NCBI RefSeq assembly: GCF_000375585.1
Contig: NZ_AQWP01000001.1
Coordinates: forward strand, 434,001 to 498,000
Reading direction: 5' to 3'
DNA: 64,000 bases
From: Sinorhizobium meliloti 4H41
GTDB taxonomy: Bacteria; Pseudomonadota; Alphaproteobacteria; Rhizobiales; Rhizobiaceae
Shown here: in pieces, positions 9,233 to 17,271 of the stretch
Position numbering within the stretch: the stretch's first letter is position 1
Layout: every line of letters begins with the position of its first letter
The notes under the pieces: model-generated
Seen by the model: only the letters and a program-made list of their open reading frames with translations
Told to the model about the DNA's origin: nothing
Databases searched by the model: none
Program-made: the position numbers and the translations under genes

Positions 9233-9739
9233 ATGAAACTCGGCGACGGCGTCGAACAGGCCATTCACAGCGTCACGATGCTGAGCTGTCTTCAGCCGGG
9301 CAGTACCCTGTCGGCCGCAGCGCTCGCCGAGTTCCACGGCGTCTCGACCAGTTACCTGCTGAAGCATCTGCAGGCGATGTCGGGGGCCGGACTGCTCGAA
9401 GCCGTGCCGGGGCCGAAGGGCGGCTACCGGCTTGCGCGCGCGCCCGAGAAGATCACCCTGCTCGATATCGTCCTCGCGGTGGAGGGGGCGGAGCCCGCTT
9501 TTCGCTGCAACGAAATCCGCCTTCGCGGCCCCAATCCCTATTCCTGCAAGCCGGCCGCGCCGTGCACGATCAATGTCGCGATGCTCAGGGCCGAGCAGGC
9601 CTATCGCGCCGAACTCCGGCGCGTGACCATCGCCGGTATCATGGCCGACCTGAAAGCTATCGACCGCGACGGGGCGATCGCGGCGCGAACGAACGGTTTT
9701 CTCGCCCTTCATGAACGGAAATCGGGCAATGCCGCCTGA
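9233..9739 (+). CDS. Rrf2 family transcriptional regulator
   Basis: 168 residues. N-terminal winged helix with the Rrf2 signature ('LAEFHGVSTSYLLKHLQAMSGAGLLEAVPGPKGGYRLAR'), then cysteines at 92, 105 and 111, the region where IscR/NsrR bind an iron-sulfur cluster, though the spacing (CX12CX5C) differs. I chose ATG 9233 rather than ATG 9227 because AGGAG (9222-9226) sits six bases before 9233 and abuts 9227. The AhpD-like gene follows 38 bp downstream on the same strand and is the likely target. It is probably a redox or electrophile sensor; the ligand is not visible. Confidence 0.85.
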   Translation: MKLGDGVEQAIHSVTMLSCLQPGSTLSAAALAEFHGVSTSYLLKHLQAMSGAGLLEAVPGPKGGYRLARAPEKITLLDIVLAVEGAEPAFRCNEIRLRGPNPYSCKPAAPCTINVAMLRAEQAYRAELRRVTIAGIMADLKAIDRDGAIAARTNGFLALHERKSGNAA

Positions 9740-9777
9740 TGTGAACCACCACCCAAGCAGCCAAACAGGAGAAGATC

Positions 9778-10239
9778 ATGCAGTCACGTCTGAATTTTGC
9801 GAAAGCCGCTCCGGACGCCTACAAGGCGGTCGCCGCGCTCGACAGCTATGTCAAAGGCTCCGGAATCGAGCCTCGCCTTATCCACCTGATCAAGCTGCGC
9901 GCCTCGCAGATCAATGGCTGCGCCTATTGCGTGGACATGCACACCAAGGAGGCGCGCCACAGCGGCCTCAGCCAGCAATGGATCAACCTCGTCTGTGTCT
10001 GGCGCGAATCGCCGCATTTCGACGAGCGCGAACGGGCGGTCCTCGGCTGGACCGAGGCGCTGACCAATGTGGCCGAGACACGTGCGCCCGACGACGCCTA
10101 TGAGGCGCTCAAGGCGCATTTCAACGAGGAGGAAATGACCAGGATCACCGTCGCGATCGGCGCCATCAACGTGTGGAACCGGCTGTGCGTCGGCTTCCGT
10201 GCCTTGCCCCCGATCGACGAGCCGGCCGTGGCGGCTTAG
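9778..10239 (+). CDS. AhpD-like alkylhydroperoxidase / carboxymuconolactone decarboxylase family protein
   Basis: 153 residues with the core AhpD motif 'RASQINGCAYCVDMHTKEAR': redox pair Cys48-x-x-Cys51 and His55. Family members are all-alpha oligomers; those with the CxxC act as disulfide reductases for peroxide or thiol detoxification. AGGAG precedes the ATG. It follows the Rrf2 regulator with no gap for another gene, suggesting a two-gene oxidative-stress operon. The true substrate is unknown. Confidence 0.85.
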   Translation: MQSRLNFAKAAPDAYKAVAALDSYVKGSGIEPRLIHLIKLRASQINGCAYCVDMHTKEARHSGLSQQWINLVCVWRESPHFDERERAVLGWTEALTNVAETRAPDDAYEALKAHFNEEEMTRITVAIGAINVWNRLCVGFRALPPIDEPAVAA

Positions 10240-10320
10240 AGCGGGATGAGGGAAGTGTATGCGGGTTTCGGTCCGCACTACGCTCTCTAACCACTGAGAC
10301 TACACAATTCCCGGAAGCGA
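10238..10320. repeat. RIME-like palindrome (agcgggatgagg type) with attached second repeat
   Basis: 'agagcgggatgaggg' and 'cgctctctaa' form the ends of a palindrome like the tandem pair at 55891-55995. It is followed by 'acacaattcccggaagcg', which resembles a degraded arm of the other RIME-like type. It lies between convergent genes. Confidence 0.6.
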
Positions 10321-10328
10321 TAGGGCTG

Positions 10329-10964
10329 TTACAGAGCGATGTAGCGGTCGGCGCGGTGGTTGATCGCCACGAAAACGTTGAGGACGACCGCGCCGAGTAC
10401 CGACCAGATGACGACCGTCGGCGTCGTCACGAAGAATGCTGCCGCCAGAACGATCATGTCGATCGCGAGTTGCACGAGACCGGCGCGAATGCCGAAGCGC
10501 TCCTGCAGGTAGATGCCCAATATGCCCACGCCGCCGAGGCTCGCGCGGTGGCGGTAGAGCGCCAGGAGACCGTATCCGAGGAGTAGGCCGCCGATGAGAG
10601 CGGCCCAGCCCGGGTGAATCTGCCCGATCTCGAAAAGACGCGCTTGCATGTCGGTCAGGAACGAGGTGAGCGCGATGGCAATGAAGGTCTTGAGCGTGAA
10701 GGCCGGACCGAGCCGCTTCAGCGACAGGTAGAAGAACGGCAGATTGAGCAGGAAGAAGGTGAGACCGAAGTTCACGCCCGTGGCGTAATGCAAAAGAAAG
10801 GCGAGGCCGGCGGTGCTGCCGGTCAGAAGTCCGGCGCTCGCCAGGAAATAGAGACCGAGGGCGGCGACGAGGCTGCCGGAAAAGACGCCTTGAACGTCCT
10901 CCACGGGCGTGTGCCGTGTGGGACTTGTATTCCAGAGACCGAAAACGCTGCTTGCCTGTGCCAT
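10329..10964 (-). CDS. YitT family membrane protein
   Basis: 211 residues with five to six hydrophobic segments and the family features 'GLLTGSTAGLAFLLHYATG' and 'HRASLGGVGILGIYLQERFGI'. YitT/DUF161 proteins are inner-membrane proteins of uncertain transport role. The C-terminal DUF2179 domain found in Gram-positive members is absent, as usual for proteobacterial ones. It appears to be monocistronic. Confidence 0.75.
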   Translation of the reverse strand: MAQASSVFGLWNTSPTRHTPVEDVQGVFSGSLVAALGLYFLASAGLLTGSTAGLAFLLHYATGVNFGLTFFLLNLPFFYLSLKRLGPAFTLKTFIAIALTSFLTDMQARLFEIGQIHPGWAALIGGLLLGYGLLALYRHRASLGGVGILGIYLQERFGIRAGLVQLAIDMIVLAAAFFVTTPTVVIWSVLGAVVLNVFVAINHRADRYIAL

Positions 10965-11075
10965 GGCTGACCCTCAGATCGCGACGACATCACCATTGCT
11001 GCAGCGCACAAAAAATTCAAGCAAAATATGTAAGTAATGCTGACCTATTTTCGCCCTCCCCTTCGGGGAGCTGCA

Positions 11076-12014
11076 TCAAGACGGCTTGCGCGCGAGGAAT
11101 AATATCCCGGCGACGGGCTCGCCGGCATCCCTGCGGATGATCGTGCGCTCGGTCGCCATTATGGACAGACCGCTCGCTTCGCAGAGGGAGGCGATATAGG
11201 TTTCCGGATGCGCGTAGCGCAGCGACGGACGCAGCACGAAGCCGTCGGCCCCGCCTGCATCCTCGGCGGAAAACGCGAAGAGCCCGCCCGGTGCGAGCAG
11301 GCGGTCGGCGATGACGAAGACACCTTCGAGATTGCCGAGATACATCAGAACGTCCGCCGCGCTGACAAGGTCGGCACGCCGCTGCTCCAGCCCGCCGAAC
11401 ACGCCCGAATCCTCGGGAGCCAATGAAAGGTCCGCCTGGGCGAGGCGGTCATAGACACCCTTCGCTTCGGCCTTGGCGAGCATATTGGCGGAAAGATCGA
11501 AACCCTCGAGGAAATCGGCGCGATCGCGGATACGCTCGCCGAAGAGCCCGGTGCCGCAGCCGAAATCGGTGACGTGGCGAAAACGCCCGCCGCCGTTCAC
11601 CCGGTCGATCAGGGCCGCAAGTTTCTCCGGGACGCTGTAGCCGAGCTTTTCGACGAGCGCGTGGTCGAAGCGCTCGGCATAGTCGTCGAAAAGGCGCTCG
11701 ACGTAAACGCTCGGCGGCTGTTCGGGCGTCTCGGTCGCGCCGAGCAAAGCGAGCTTGAGGCTGGCGCCGAAGATGTCTTCCGGATTGAGCCGAAGCGTAT
11801 TGCGCAGCGCGTCGACGGCTGCCTCTATTCGGCCCGATTTCTCTTCATAGTCCGCCAGCCGGAACCAACCGGCCGCCCATTCCGGGGCAAGCTCCAGCGC
11901 CTGGGCCATGAGTTCCGCCGCACCTGGCGCATCGCCCGCTTCCGCAAGCATCTTCGCGTAGTCGGCGCGGCGGTCGGCGATCAGGTCGCCGGAGGAGAGC
12001 TGGTTGAAGGTCAT
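11076..12014 (-). CDS. TPR-containing SAM-dependent methyltransferase
   Basis: 312 residues. Residues ~15-90 form two TPR-like helical repeats ('AAELMAQALELAPEWAAGWFRLADYEEKSGRIEAAVDALRNTLRLNPED'). From residue ~145 there is a class I methyltransferase fold with SAM motif I 'VTDFGCGTGLFGERI' (Asp150-Gly156) and a following 'EGFDLSANMLAKAEAKGVY'. This TPR-plus-methyltransferase arrangement is common in alphaproteobacteria, but the substrate is unknown. It is divergent from the small membrane protein at 12162. Confidence 0.8.
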   Translation of the reverse strand: MTFNQLSSGDLIADRRADYAKMLAEAGDAPGAAELMAQALELAPEWAAGWFRLADYEEKSGRIEAAVDALRNTLRLNPEDIFGASLKLALLGATETPEQPPSVYVERLFDDYAERFDHALVEKLGYSVPEKLAALIDRVNGGGRFRHVTDFGCGTGLFGERIRDRADFLEGFDLSANMLAKAEAKGVYDRLAQADLSLAPEDSGVFGGLEQRRADLVSAADVLMYLGNLEGVFVIADRLLAPGGLFAFSAEDAGGADGFVLRPSLRYAHPETYIASLCEASGLSIMATERTIIRRDAGEPVAGILFLARKPS

Positions 12015-12161
12015 GGAGATGCGGCTTGGTTGCGATGGACGCTTCTGACGCCGCGAAAGGCAAAATACAAGCGGATTCTGAAAGCGGCACCTCGGGCCGT
12101 CATGCCTTGCACGCTTGGGAATGGCGGCTTATGTGAAGGGAAACAGGAGAAGTTCTCGCTG

Positions 12162-12428
12162 ATGTCGGACGGAATAAATAAATTCTTGGGGGACTCGCCG
12201 CTACGCGTGCTCGTCAAGCTGCTGGTGGTGTCGATCCTGGTCGGCTTCGTGATGACGGTCTTCGACTGGTATCCGGCAGATATCTATTACGGTATCCGAA
12301 ACTTCCTGCTCGATCTCTGGCGGACCGGGTTCGCGGCTCTCGGACGGGTGGGCGACTACCTGCTCCTCGGCGCGGTCGTCGTCATTCCGCTCTTCATCAT
12401 TCTGCGTCTCTTCAGCTATCGACGGTAA
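12162..12428 (+). CDS. Small inner-membrane protein, DUF6460-like
   Basis: 88 residues with two transmembrane helices ('VLVKLLVVSILVGFVMTVFDWYP' and 'YLLLGAVVVIPLFIILRLFSY'). The start ATG 12162 is preceded by AGGAGAAG. It resembles a conserved small rhizobial membrane protein of unknown function. The CAP lipoprotein gene starts two bases after its stop, so they probably share a transcript. Confidence 0.65.
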   Translation: MSDGINKFLGDSPLRVLVKLLVVSILVGFVMTVFDWYPADIYYGIRNFLLDLWRTGFAALGRVGDYLLLGAVVVIPLFIILRLFSYRR

Positions 12429-12430
12429 GC

Positions 12431-12934
12431 ATGCACGATCAGATATTTGTCGCCCGCAGACGGCTGCTTCTGCGTGCCGGTGCCGTGGTCTCCCTCGGTC
12501 TTATCACCGGCTGCACCACCTCGAATCTCCTTTCTCCGGACAGCGGTACGGGCAGCGATCAGACCGAAGCGACGCTCGGTTACGTCAACACGCTGCGCAA
12601 GGGCAGGGGTCTTCCTGCGCTTTCCGGCGACCCGGTCGCTTCCGTTGCGGCCATGCATCAGGCGGCACGCATGGCGAGCGCGGGCAAGATGCGGCACAAT
12701 ATCGGCTGGCGGGACAGTTTCTACGATCGGATGAAGGGGCAGGGCGTCACGCTGCCGGCTGCCGAAAACATCGCCGTCGGTCAGAAGGACGCCGGGCGCG
12801 CCTACGATGCCTGGTTCAATTCTCCGAAGCATCTTGAAAACATGCTCGGCAATTACCGGGGGCTCGGCGTCGCCGTGGCGCAGAATTCCGCTTCCGGAAA
12901 CCGCCCCTATTGGGCCATGGTGCTCTGCAGCTGA
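12431..12934 (+). CDS. CAP-domain (SCP/PR1-like) lipoprotein
   Basis: 167 residues. The N-terminus 'ARRRLLLRAGAVVSLGLITGC' gives a lipobox ending at Cys28. The mature part is a CAP domain: 'LGYVNTLRKGRGLPALSGDPVASVAAMHQAARMA', 'GWRDSFYDRM', 'AAENIAVG' and 'AWFNSPKHLENMLGNYRGLGVAVAQ', which carry the family's conserved His and Glu positions. Bacterial CAP proteins are extracytoplasmic and of mostly unknown activity. It follows the small membrane protein with a 2-bp gap. Confidence 0.8.
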   Translation: MHDQIFVARRRLLLRAGAVVSLGLITGCTTSNLLSPDSGTGSDQTEATLGYVNTLRKGRGLPALSGDPVASVAAMHQAARMASAGKMRHNIGWRDSFYDRMKGQGVTLPAAENIAVGQKDAGRAYDAWFNSPKHLENMLGNYRGLGVAVAQNSASGNRPYWAMVLCS

Positions 12935-12980
12935 GCTGATTCCCGGGTGACCTACGGAATCGGACCGTAGGGACAGGATC

Positions 12981-14348
12981 ATGACGGCTACGCAAAGCCT
13001 CGAACGCGACACGGACAACCCCGAAGCCGGACCTTTCCTGGTCACCAACCGGCTTATCTTCTCGATCGCCCTGCCGATGACGCTCGGCTTTCTGACGACG
13101 CCGCTGCTCGGCCTCGTCGACACGGCCGTCGTCGGCCGGCTCGGCAAGGCGGAGCTGCTCGCGGGTCTCGCGGTCGGCGCGGTGATGTTCGACCTCATTT
13201 TCACCACTTTCAATTTCCTGCGTGCCGCAACCACGGGTCTCGTCGCGCAAGCCTATGGACGTGGAGACCGGCGCGAGCAGCAGGCGGTGTTCTGGCGTTC
13301 GCTCATGATCGCGCTCGTCACCGGCGGCACCATCGTGCTTATATCACCCATCCTGCTTTCCGCCGGCCTCTGGCTTATGGGGCCCGGTCCGGAGGTTGCG
13401 GAGGTGACCCGGACCTATTTCCTCTATCGCATCCTTTCCGGCCCGGCCGCCCTCGCCAACTACGCCATCCTCGGATTCGTGCTCGGCCGCGGCGAGGGCA
13501 CGCTCGGCCTGATGCTGCAGACGCTGATCAACGGCACCAATATCGTACTCTCGATCCTGCTCGGCCTCGTTCTGGGCTGGGGCGTGGCCGGCGTCGCGAT
13601 CGGCACCGTGGCGGGTGAGGTGATCGGCGCGCTTGCGGGTTTTGCAGTCGTCTACGGTCGCTTCGACAGGAAGGACGCGCCCGGTTGGGCGATGATCTTT
13701 GCCGGCGACCGCCTGAAGAAACTGTTCGGCCTCAACCGCGATATCATGATCCGCTCGTTCGCCCTTCTGGCCGCCTTCACGCTCGTGACCCGGATCGGCA
13801 CGTCCTTCGGGCCGGTGACGCTTGCGGCAAACGCCGTGCTGATGACGATCTTCCTTGTGGCCGGCTATTATCTCGACGGGCTTGCCACCGCGGCCGAACA
13901 ACTGACGGGCCGCTCGATCGGTGCCGGTTATCGCCCCGCTTTCGACCGGGTCCTGCGGATGACTGCCCTTTGGTCGCTCGGCCTCGCCGCATTGACCACG
14001 CTCGTCCTGCTCGCTTTCGGCAACACCGTGGTGAACATGCTGACGACTGCGCCGGACGTGCGCGCGCTCGCCTATGAATATATGCCATGGGCGGCCGTGA
14101 CGGCGCTGACCGGCGCACTCGCCTTCCTGATGGACGGCGTCTTCATCGGTGCCGGCTGGTCCCGCGACATGCGCAATATGATGCTGGCCGCCTTCATCGG
14201 CTACGTGGCGGCGCTTGCCGTGCTCGTCCCTGCATTCGGCAATCACGGCCTCTGGGCCGCGCTCAACCTTTTCCTGTTGCTTCGCGGCGCTTTCCTGCTG
14301 CTGATGGTGCCGCGCCGGGCGGCTCAGACGTTCCGGCCGCTCCAGTAG
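12981..14348 (+). CDS. MATE family efflux transporter (DinF-like)
   Basis: 455 residues with twelve predicted membrane segments in two homologous halves. Family signatures: 'ALPMTLGFLTTPLLGLVDTAVVGRLG' in TM1 and 'SFALLAAFTLVTRIGTSFGPVTLAANAVLM' at the start of the second half. DinF-subfamily MATE proteins export cationic or toxic compounds using H+ or Na+. The 3' end overlaps the convergent pyrD gene by 25 bp. The substrate is not predictable. Confidence 0.85.
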   Translation: MTATQSLERDTDNPEAGPFLVTNRLIFSIALPMTLGFLTTPLLGLVDTAVVGRLGKAELLAGLAVGAVMFDLIFTTFNFLRAATTGLVAQAYGRGDRREQQAVFWRSLMIALVTGGTIVLISPILLSAGLWLMGPGPEVAEVTRTYFLYRILSGPAALANYAILGFVLGRGEGTLGLMLQTLINGTNIVLSILLGLVLGWGVAGVAIGTVAGEVIGALAGFAVVYGRFDRKDAPGWAMIFAGDRLKKLFGLNRDIMIRSFALLAAFTLVTRIGTSFGPVTLAANAVLMTIFLVAGYYLDGLATAAEQLTGRSIGAGYRPAFDRVLRMTALWSLGLAALTTLVLLAFGNTVVNMLTTAPDVRALAYEYMPWAAVTALTGALAFLMDGVFIGAGWSRDMRNMMLAAFIGYVAALAVLVPAFGNHGLWAALNLFLLLRGAFLLLMVPRRAAQTFRPLQ

Positions 14349-15412
14349 TCGAGCCGGCTGTCGCGTATGTCGCGGATCGAGGCAAGTTTCTCGCGCTCGC
14401 AAAGGGCCGAGAGGCCGCGCACGATCCGTCCCGGCAATCCCGGTCCCTCATAGACCATGCAGGAATAAAGCTGCACGAGATCGGCTCCGGCGCGGATCTT
14501 TTCCGCTGCGGTTTCCGCCGAGCACACGCCGCCGACCCCGATGATCGGCAAGTGCGGTCCCACCCGCTTGCGCATCCGGGCGAGCACTGCCGTCGATTTC
14601 TCGAAGAGCGGCTTTCCGGAAAGGCCGCCGGCTTCGTTGGCCTGGCGTCGGTCCTTCAGACCCTCGCGCGAAAGCGTCGTGTTGGAAACGATCAACCCGT
14701 CCAGACGATGCGCCAGCACCTCGGCTGCGATGTCGTCCATGCCTTCTTCTGTCAGGTCCGGAGCGATCTTGAGGAAGACCGGAACCTGCCGGCCGCTTTT
14801 TCGCGCCTCATCGTCCCGGGCGGAAAGCACGGCCGAAAGCAGCGCCGAGAGACTCTCGCGCGCCTGCAGATCGCGCAGGCCCGGCGTGTTGGGCGAGGAG
14901 ATGTTGGCGGTGAAATAGCGTGCCACCGAATGGAAGGTACGGATGCCTGTTACGTAGTCGGCGATCCGGTCCGCGCTGTCCTTGTTGGCGCCGATATTGA
15001 CGCCGATCAGCGCCTCGCGCGAGCAGGCCTTGAGCCGCGCCAGCGCCGCCCCGTGCCCCTCGTTGTTGAAGCCGAGCCGGTTGATCACCGCCTCGTCCTC
15101 GACGAGCCGGAAGAGTCGCGGCTTGTCGTTGCCCGGCTGCGGCCTCGGCGTCACCGTGCCGATCTCGGTAAAGCCGAAGCCGATCTTCAGCAGCGCTTCG
15201 GGGACTTCGGCATTCTTGTCATAGCCGGCGGCCATGCCGACTGGGTTGGGAAAAACGAGGCCCGCCACGGTTTGCCCGAGCCGGGGGTCCGCCGGCGCGG
15301 CGCAGCTCGGCACCAGGCCGCCTTTCAGCGCCTTGATCGAAAGGCCGTGCGCCGCTTCCGGATCGAAGAGGAAGAGGCCGCGCCGTGCGAGGTGCTCCAA
15401 CCGGCGGATCAT
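14324..15412 (-). CDS. pyrD: Dihydroorotate dehydrogenase (quinone), class 2
   Basis: 362 residues, the normal length. It oxidises dihydroorotate to orotate with FMN and ubiquinone at the inner membrane (pyrimidine biosynthesis). Visible features: the N-terminal amphipathic segment 'RRLEHLARRGLFLFDPEAAHGLSIKAL' typical of membrane-bound class 2, 'NPVGMAAGYDKNAE', 'NRLGFNNEG', the active-site loop 'NISSPNTPGLRDLQ' (catalytic Ser), 'FLKIAPDL' and 'GVGGVCSAETAAEKIRAGADLVQLYS'. I use ATG 15412 because it overlaps the DUF952 stop (ATGA); an in-frame start further upstream would add 20 residues inside that gene. Confidence 0.93.
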   Translation of the reverse strand: MIRRLEHLARRGLFLFDPEAAHGLSIKALKGGLVPSCAAPADPRLGQTVAGLVFPNPVGMAAGYDKNAEVPEALLKIGFGFTEIGTVTPRPQPGNDKPRLFRLVEDEAVINRLGFNNEGHGAALARLKACSREALIGVNIGANKDSADRIADYVTGIRTFHSVARYFTANISSPNTPGLRDLQARESLSALLSAVLSARDDEARKSGRQVPVFLKIAPDLTEEGMDDIAAEVLAHRLDGLIVSNTTLSREGLKDRRQANEAGGLSGKPLFEKSTAVLARMRKRVGPHLPIIGVGGVCSAETAAEKIRAGADLVQLYSCMVYEGPGLPGRIVRGLSALCEREKLASIRDIRDSRLDYWSGRNV

Positions 15413-15756
15413 GGGGCGAGTTCCGGGAAGCTGTGCTGACCGTCCGGCCGCAGCGGCAGGGGCTTCTCCCATAATACGGCATCAAGCGGGAGCGGAGCGT
15501 AGAGATGCGGAAACAGCGCGCCGCCGCGAGAGGGCTCATAGACGAGTTTGTCGCCCAGCGCCGTCGCGTCGACCGCAACGAGCAGCAGGTCGTCCTGACC
15601 TTCGAAATGCCGGGAGGCGGTTTCGACGACCTGGTCGCGGGTCGAAAAATGAATGAACCCGTCGGCGAGATCGACGGGGGCGCCTGCAAACGCGCCGGTC
15701 CGCCGCGCTTCCTGCCATAGAAGTGCCGGAACGATCTTGTATATGGTAGCGTTCAT
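15409..15756 (-). CDS. DUF952 family protein
   Basis: 115 residues beginning 'MNATIYKIVPALLWQEA' and carrying the DUF952 motifs 'DGFIHFSTRDQVVETASRHF', 'LLVAVD' and 'FPHLYAPLPLDAV'. The family resembles tRNA 2'-phosphotransferase/ADP-ribosyltransferase folds but has no proven function. It overlaps pyrD by 4 bp (ATGA), so the two are translationally coupled; this DUF952-pyrD pairing is common in rhizobia. Confidence 0.8.
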   Translation of the reverse strand: MNATIYKIVPALLWQEARRTGAFAGAPVDLADGFIHFSTRDQVVETASRHFEGQDDLLLVAVDATALGDKLVYEPSRGGALFPHLYAPLPLDAVLWEKPLPLRPDGQHSFPELAP

Positions 15757-15876
15757 CTTTGTTCGCTTATCCGTCGTGAGCATGAGTGATGGCCTTGCCG
15801 CAAATATCGGCGCCTGTCCACCGCACAGCATGAGATCGAGGCGGATTTTCCGTAAGCATTCAACGGAGAGAACGTC

Positions 15877-16314
15877 ATGAGACAGGCAGTCGCAATGCTC
15901 GCAGTCGGGTTGGGGTTCGGTCTCGTTGGCCCGGCGGCTGCGCAGGAAGCCTCGCCCGGCCGCTACAGCATGCAGAAGTCGGAAACGGGATTAGCCCGGC
16001 TCGACACCGAGACCGGCGAGGTCACCTTGTGCCAGGAAAAGGCCGGGGAGCTCATCTGCAGGATGGCGGCCGACGAGCGAGCCGCATTCGAGCGCGAACT
16101 CGATCTCCTCACACGTCGCATAGAAGCGCTGGAAAAGGCCGTGGAAAGCGGTGAAACCGCGGCCGAACCGGCGCTACCCGACGATGAAGAGATTGACCGG
16201 GCAATGAGCATCATGGAAAGAATGGTGCGCAAGTTCATGGGGATCGTGAAGGAATTCGAGGACAAGGGCAGCGATTCCGCCGACGAGGGCGAGAATCTGC
16301 CGCAGAAGACCTGA
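15877..16314 (+). CDS. Secreted hypothetical protein with coiled coil
   Basis: 145 residues: signal peptide ('AVGLGFGLVGPAAAQ', cleavage near residue 23), then 'GRYSMQKSETGLARLDTETGEVTLCQEKAGELICRMAADER' with a Cys pair, a heptad segment 'AFERELDLLTRRIEALEKAVESG' and a conserved-looking 'IDRAMSIMERMVRKFMGIVKEFED'. GGAGAG precedes the ATG. The layout is seen in small periplasmic proteins of Rhizobiales; no function is known. Confidence 0.7.
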   Translation: MRQAVAMLAVGLGFGLVGPAAAQEASPGRYSMQKSETGLARLDTETGEVTLCQEKAGELICRMAADERAAFERELDLLTRRIEALEKAVESGETAAEPALPDDEEIDRAMSIMERMVRKFMGIVKEFEDKGSDSADEGENLPQKT

Positions 16315-16356
16315 AAACGAGCGGTGACGTGCTGGAGGGCACGCGCCGCGCATGTT

Positions 16357-16372
16357 TCCCTGAAAACAGGGA
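16357..16372. promoter_or_regulatory. Short hairpin upstream of response regulator gene
   Basis: TCCCTG-AAAA-CAGGGA is a perfect 6-bp stem with a four-base loop, 84 bp before the response regulator start and 43 bp after the preceding stop. No U-run follows on the plus strand, so it is more likely an operator or leader hairpin than an intrinsic terminator. Confidence 0.35.
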
Positions 16373-16455
16373 TCATTTGGGAATAAGATGATACGGCAGA
16401 TCCACAGCGCAAAGCTGCAGGATGGCAGCCGAGGCTCTTGGGAGGGAGCGTCATC

Positions 16456-17103
16456 ATGCCGGAAATGACCATCATCATCGCCGACGACCACCCGCTCTTT
16501 CGTGGCGCAATGCGCCAGGCGCTGAGCGGCATGGTGGGCGCACCGGCCATCGTCGAGGCCGGAGATTTCGCCGCTGCGCGCAGGTCTGCGGCCGACAACC
16601 CGGACGCCGATCTGATGCTGCTCGACCTGACGATGCCGGGCGTCAGCGGGCTTTCAGGGCTGATCGCGCTGCGTGCCGAGTTTCCGAGCCTGCCCGTGAT
16701 GATAGTCTCGGCCCATGACGATCCGGCGACCATCCATCGTGCGCTCGATCTGGGAGCGGCAGGGTTCCTGTCCAAATCGGCCGGTATCGAGGAAATCCGT
16801 GAAGGCATCGCAAAGGTGATGGCCGGCGAGGTGTTCGTCCCGGCCGGTTACGATCAGAACCAGGAATACGAACCGGAAGTTGCCGATCTGCTGCATCGGC
16901 TGCAGACACTGACGCCGCAGCAGTCCCGCGTCCTCTCGATGCTCGCCGAGGGGCTGCTCAACAAGCAGATCGCCTATGAACTCGGCGTCTCCGAGGCGAC
17001 GATCAAGGCGCATGTCTCGGCGATCCTCCTGAAGCTCAACGTCGACAGCCGTACACAGGCGGTGATCCAGCTATCGAAGCTGGGGACGGTCGCGGCGGCC
17101 TGA
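16456..17103 (+). CDS. LuxR/NarL-type response regulator
   Basis: 215 residues. Receiver domain at 1-120 with acidic pair Asp10/Asp11, phospho-acceptor Asp57 ('LMLLDLTMPG') and the conserved Lys in 'LSKSA'. LuxR-type HTH at ~147-192 ('LTPQQSRVLSMLAEGLLNKQIAYELGVSEATIKAHVSAILLKLNV'). GGGAGGGAG just upstream fixes ATG 16456 rather than the in-frame TTG 16438. The convergent gene is a transporter-like hybrid kinase; this pairing is typical of the ErcS'/AgmR and related FIST/PAS systems, so the kinase is its likely partner (inference). Confidence 0.88.
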   Translation: MPEMTIIIADDHPLFRGAMRQALSGMVGAPAIVEAGDFAAARRSAADNPDADLMLLDLTMPGVSGLSGLIALRAEFPSLPVMIVSAHDDPATIHRALDLGAAGFLSKSAGIEEIREGIAKVMAGEVFVPAGYDQNQEYEPEVADLLHRLQTLTPQQSRVLSMLAEGLLNKQIAYELGVSEATIKAHVSAILLKLNVDSRTQAVIQLSKLGTVAAA

Positions 17104-17131
17104 GGGGCCGCTCCCGACGCTGGAGATTTTT

Positions 17132-17252
17132 GCCCTCATCCCGCTGCCGCGACCCTCTCCCCGTTTGTGACCGGTGAGGTGCGTCGGGAGTTCGCGGCTT
17201 GTCCCTTCGCCCCGCCTGCGGGGAGAAGGTGGCCGGCAGGCCGGATGAGGGG
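17132..17252. repeat. A-B-C type mosaic palindromic element, copy 2
   Basis: Ends 'ccctcatccc' and 'ggatgagggg' are inverted. The internal 'cgccccgcctgcggggag' palindrome and 'ggccggcaggcc' are shared with the element at 6385-6524; the left palindrome is degraded here. It fills the gap between the convergent response regulator and kinase genes. Confidence 0.7.
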
Positions 17253-17271
17253 CGATCCCGAGCTAAGCCAG

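Noticed and set aside
9201-9240. ATG 9227 as start of the Rrf2 gene
   Set aside because: The AGGAG at 9222-9226 directly abuts it; spacing is right only for ATG 9233.
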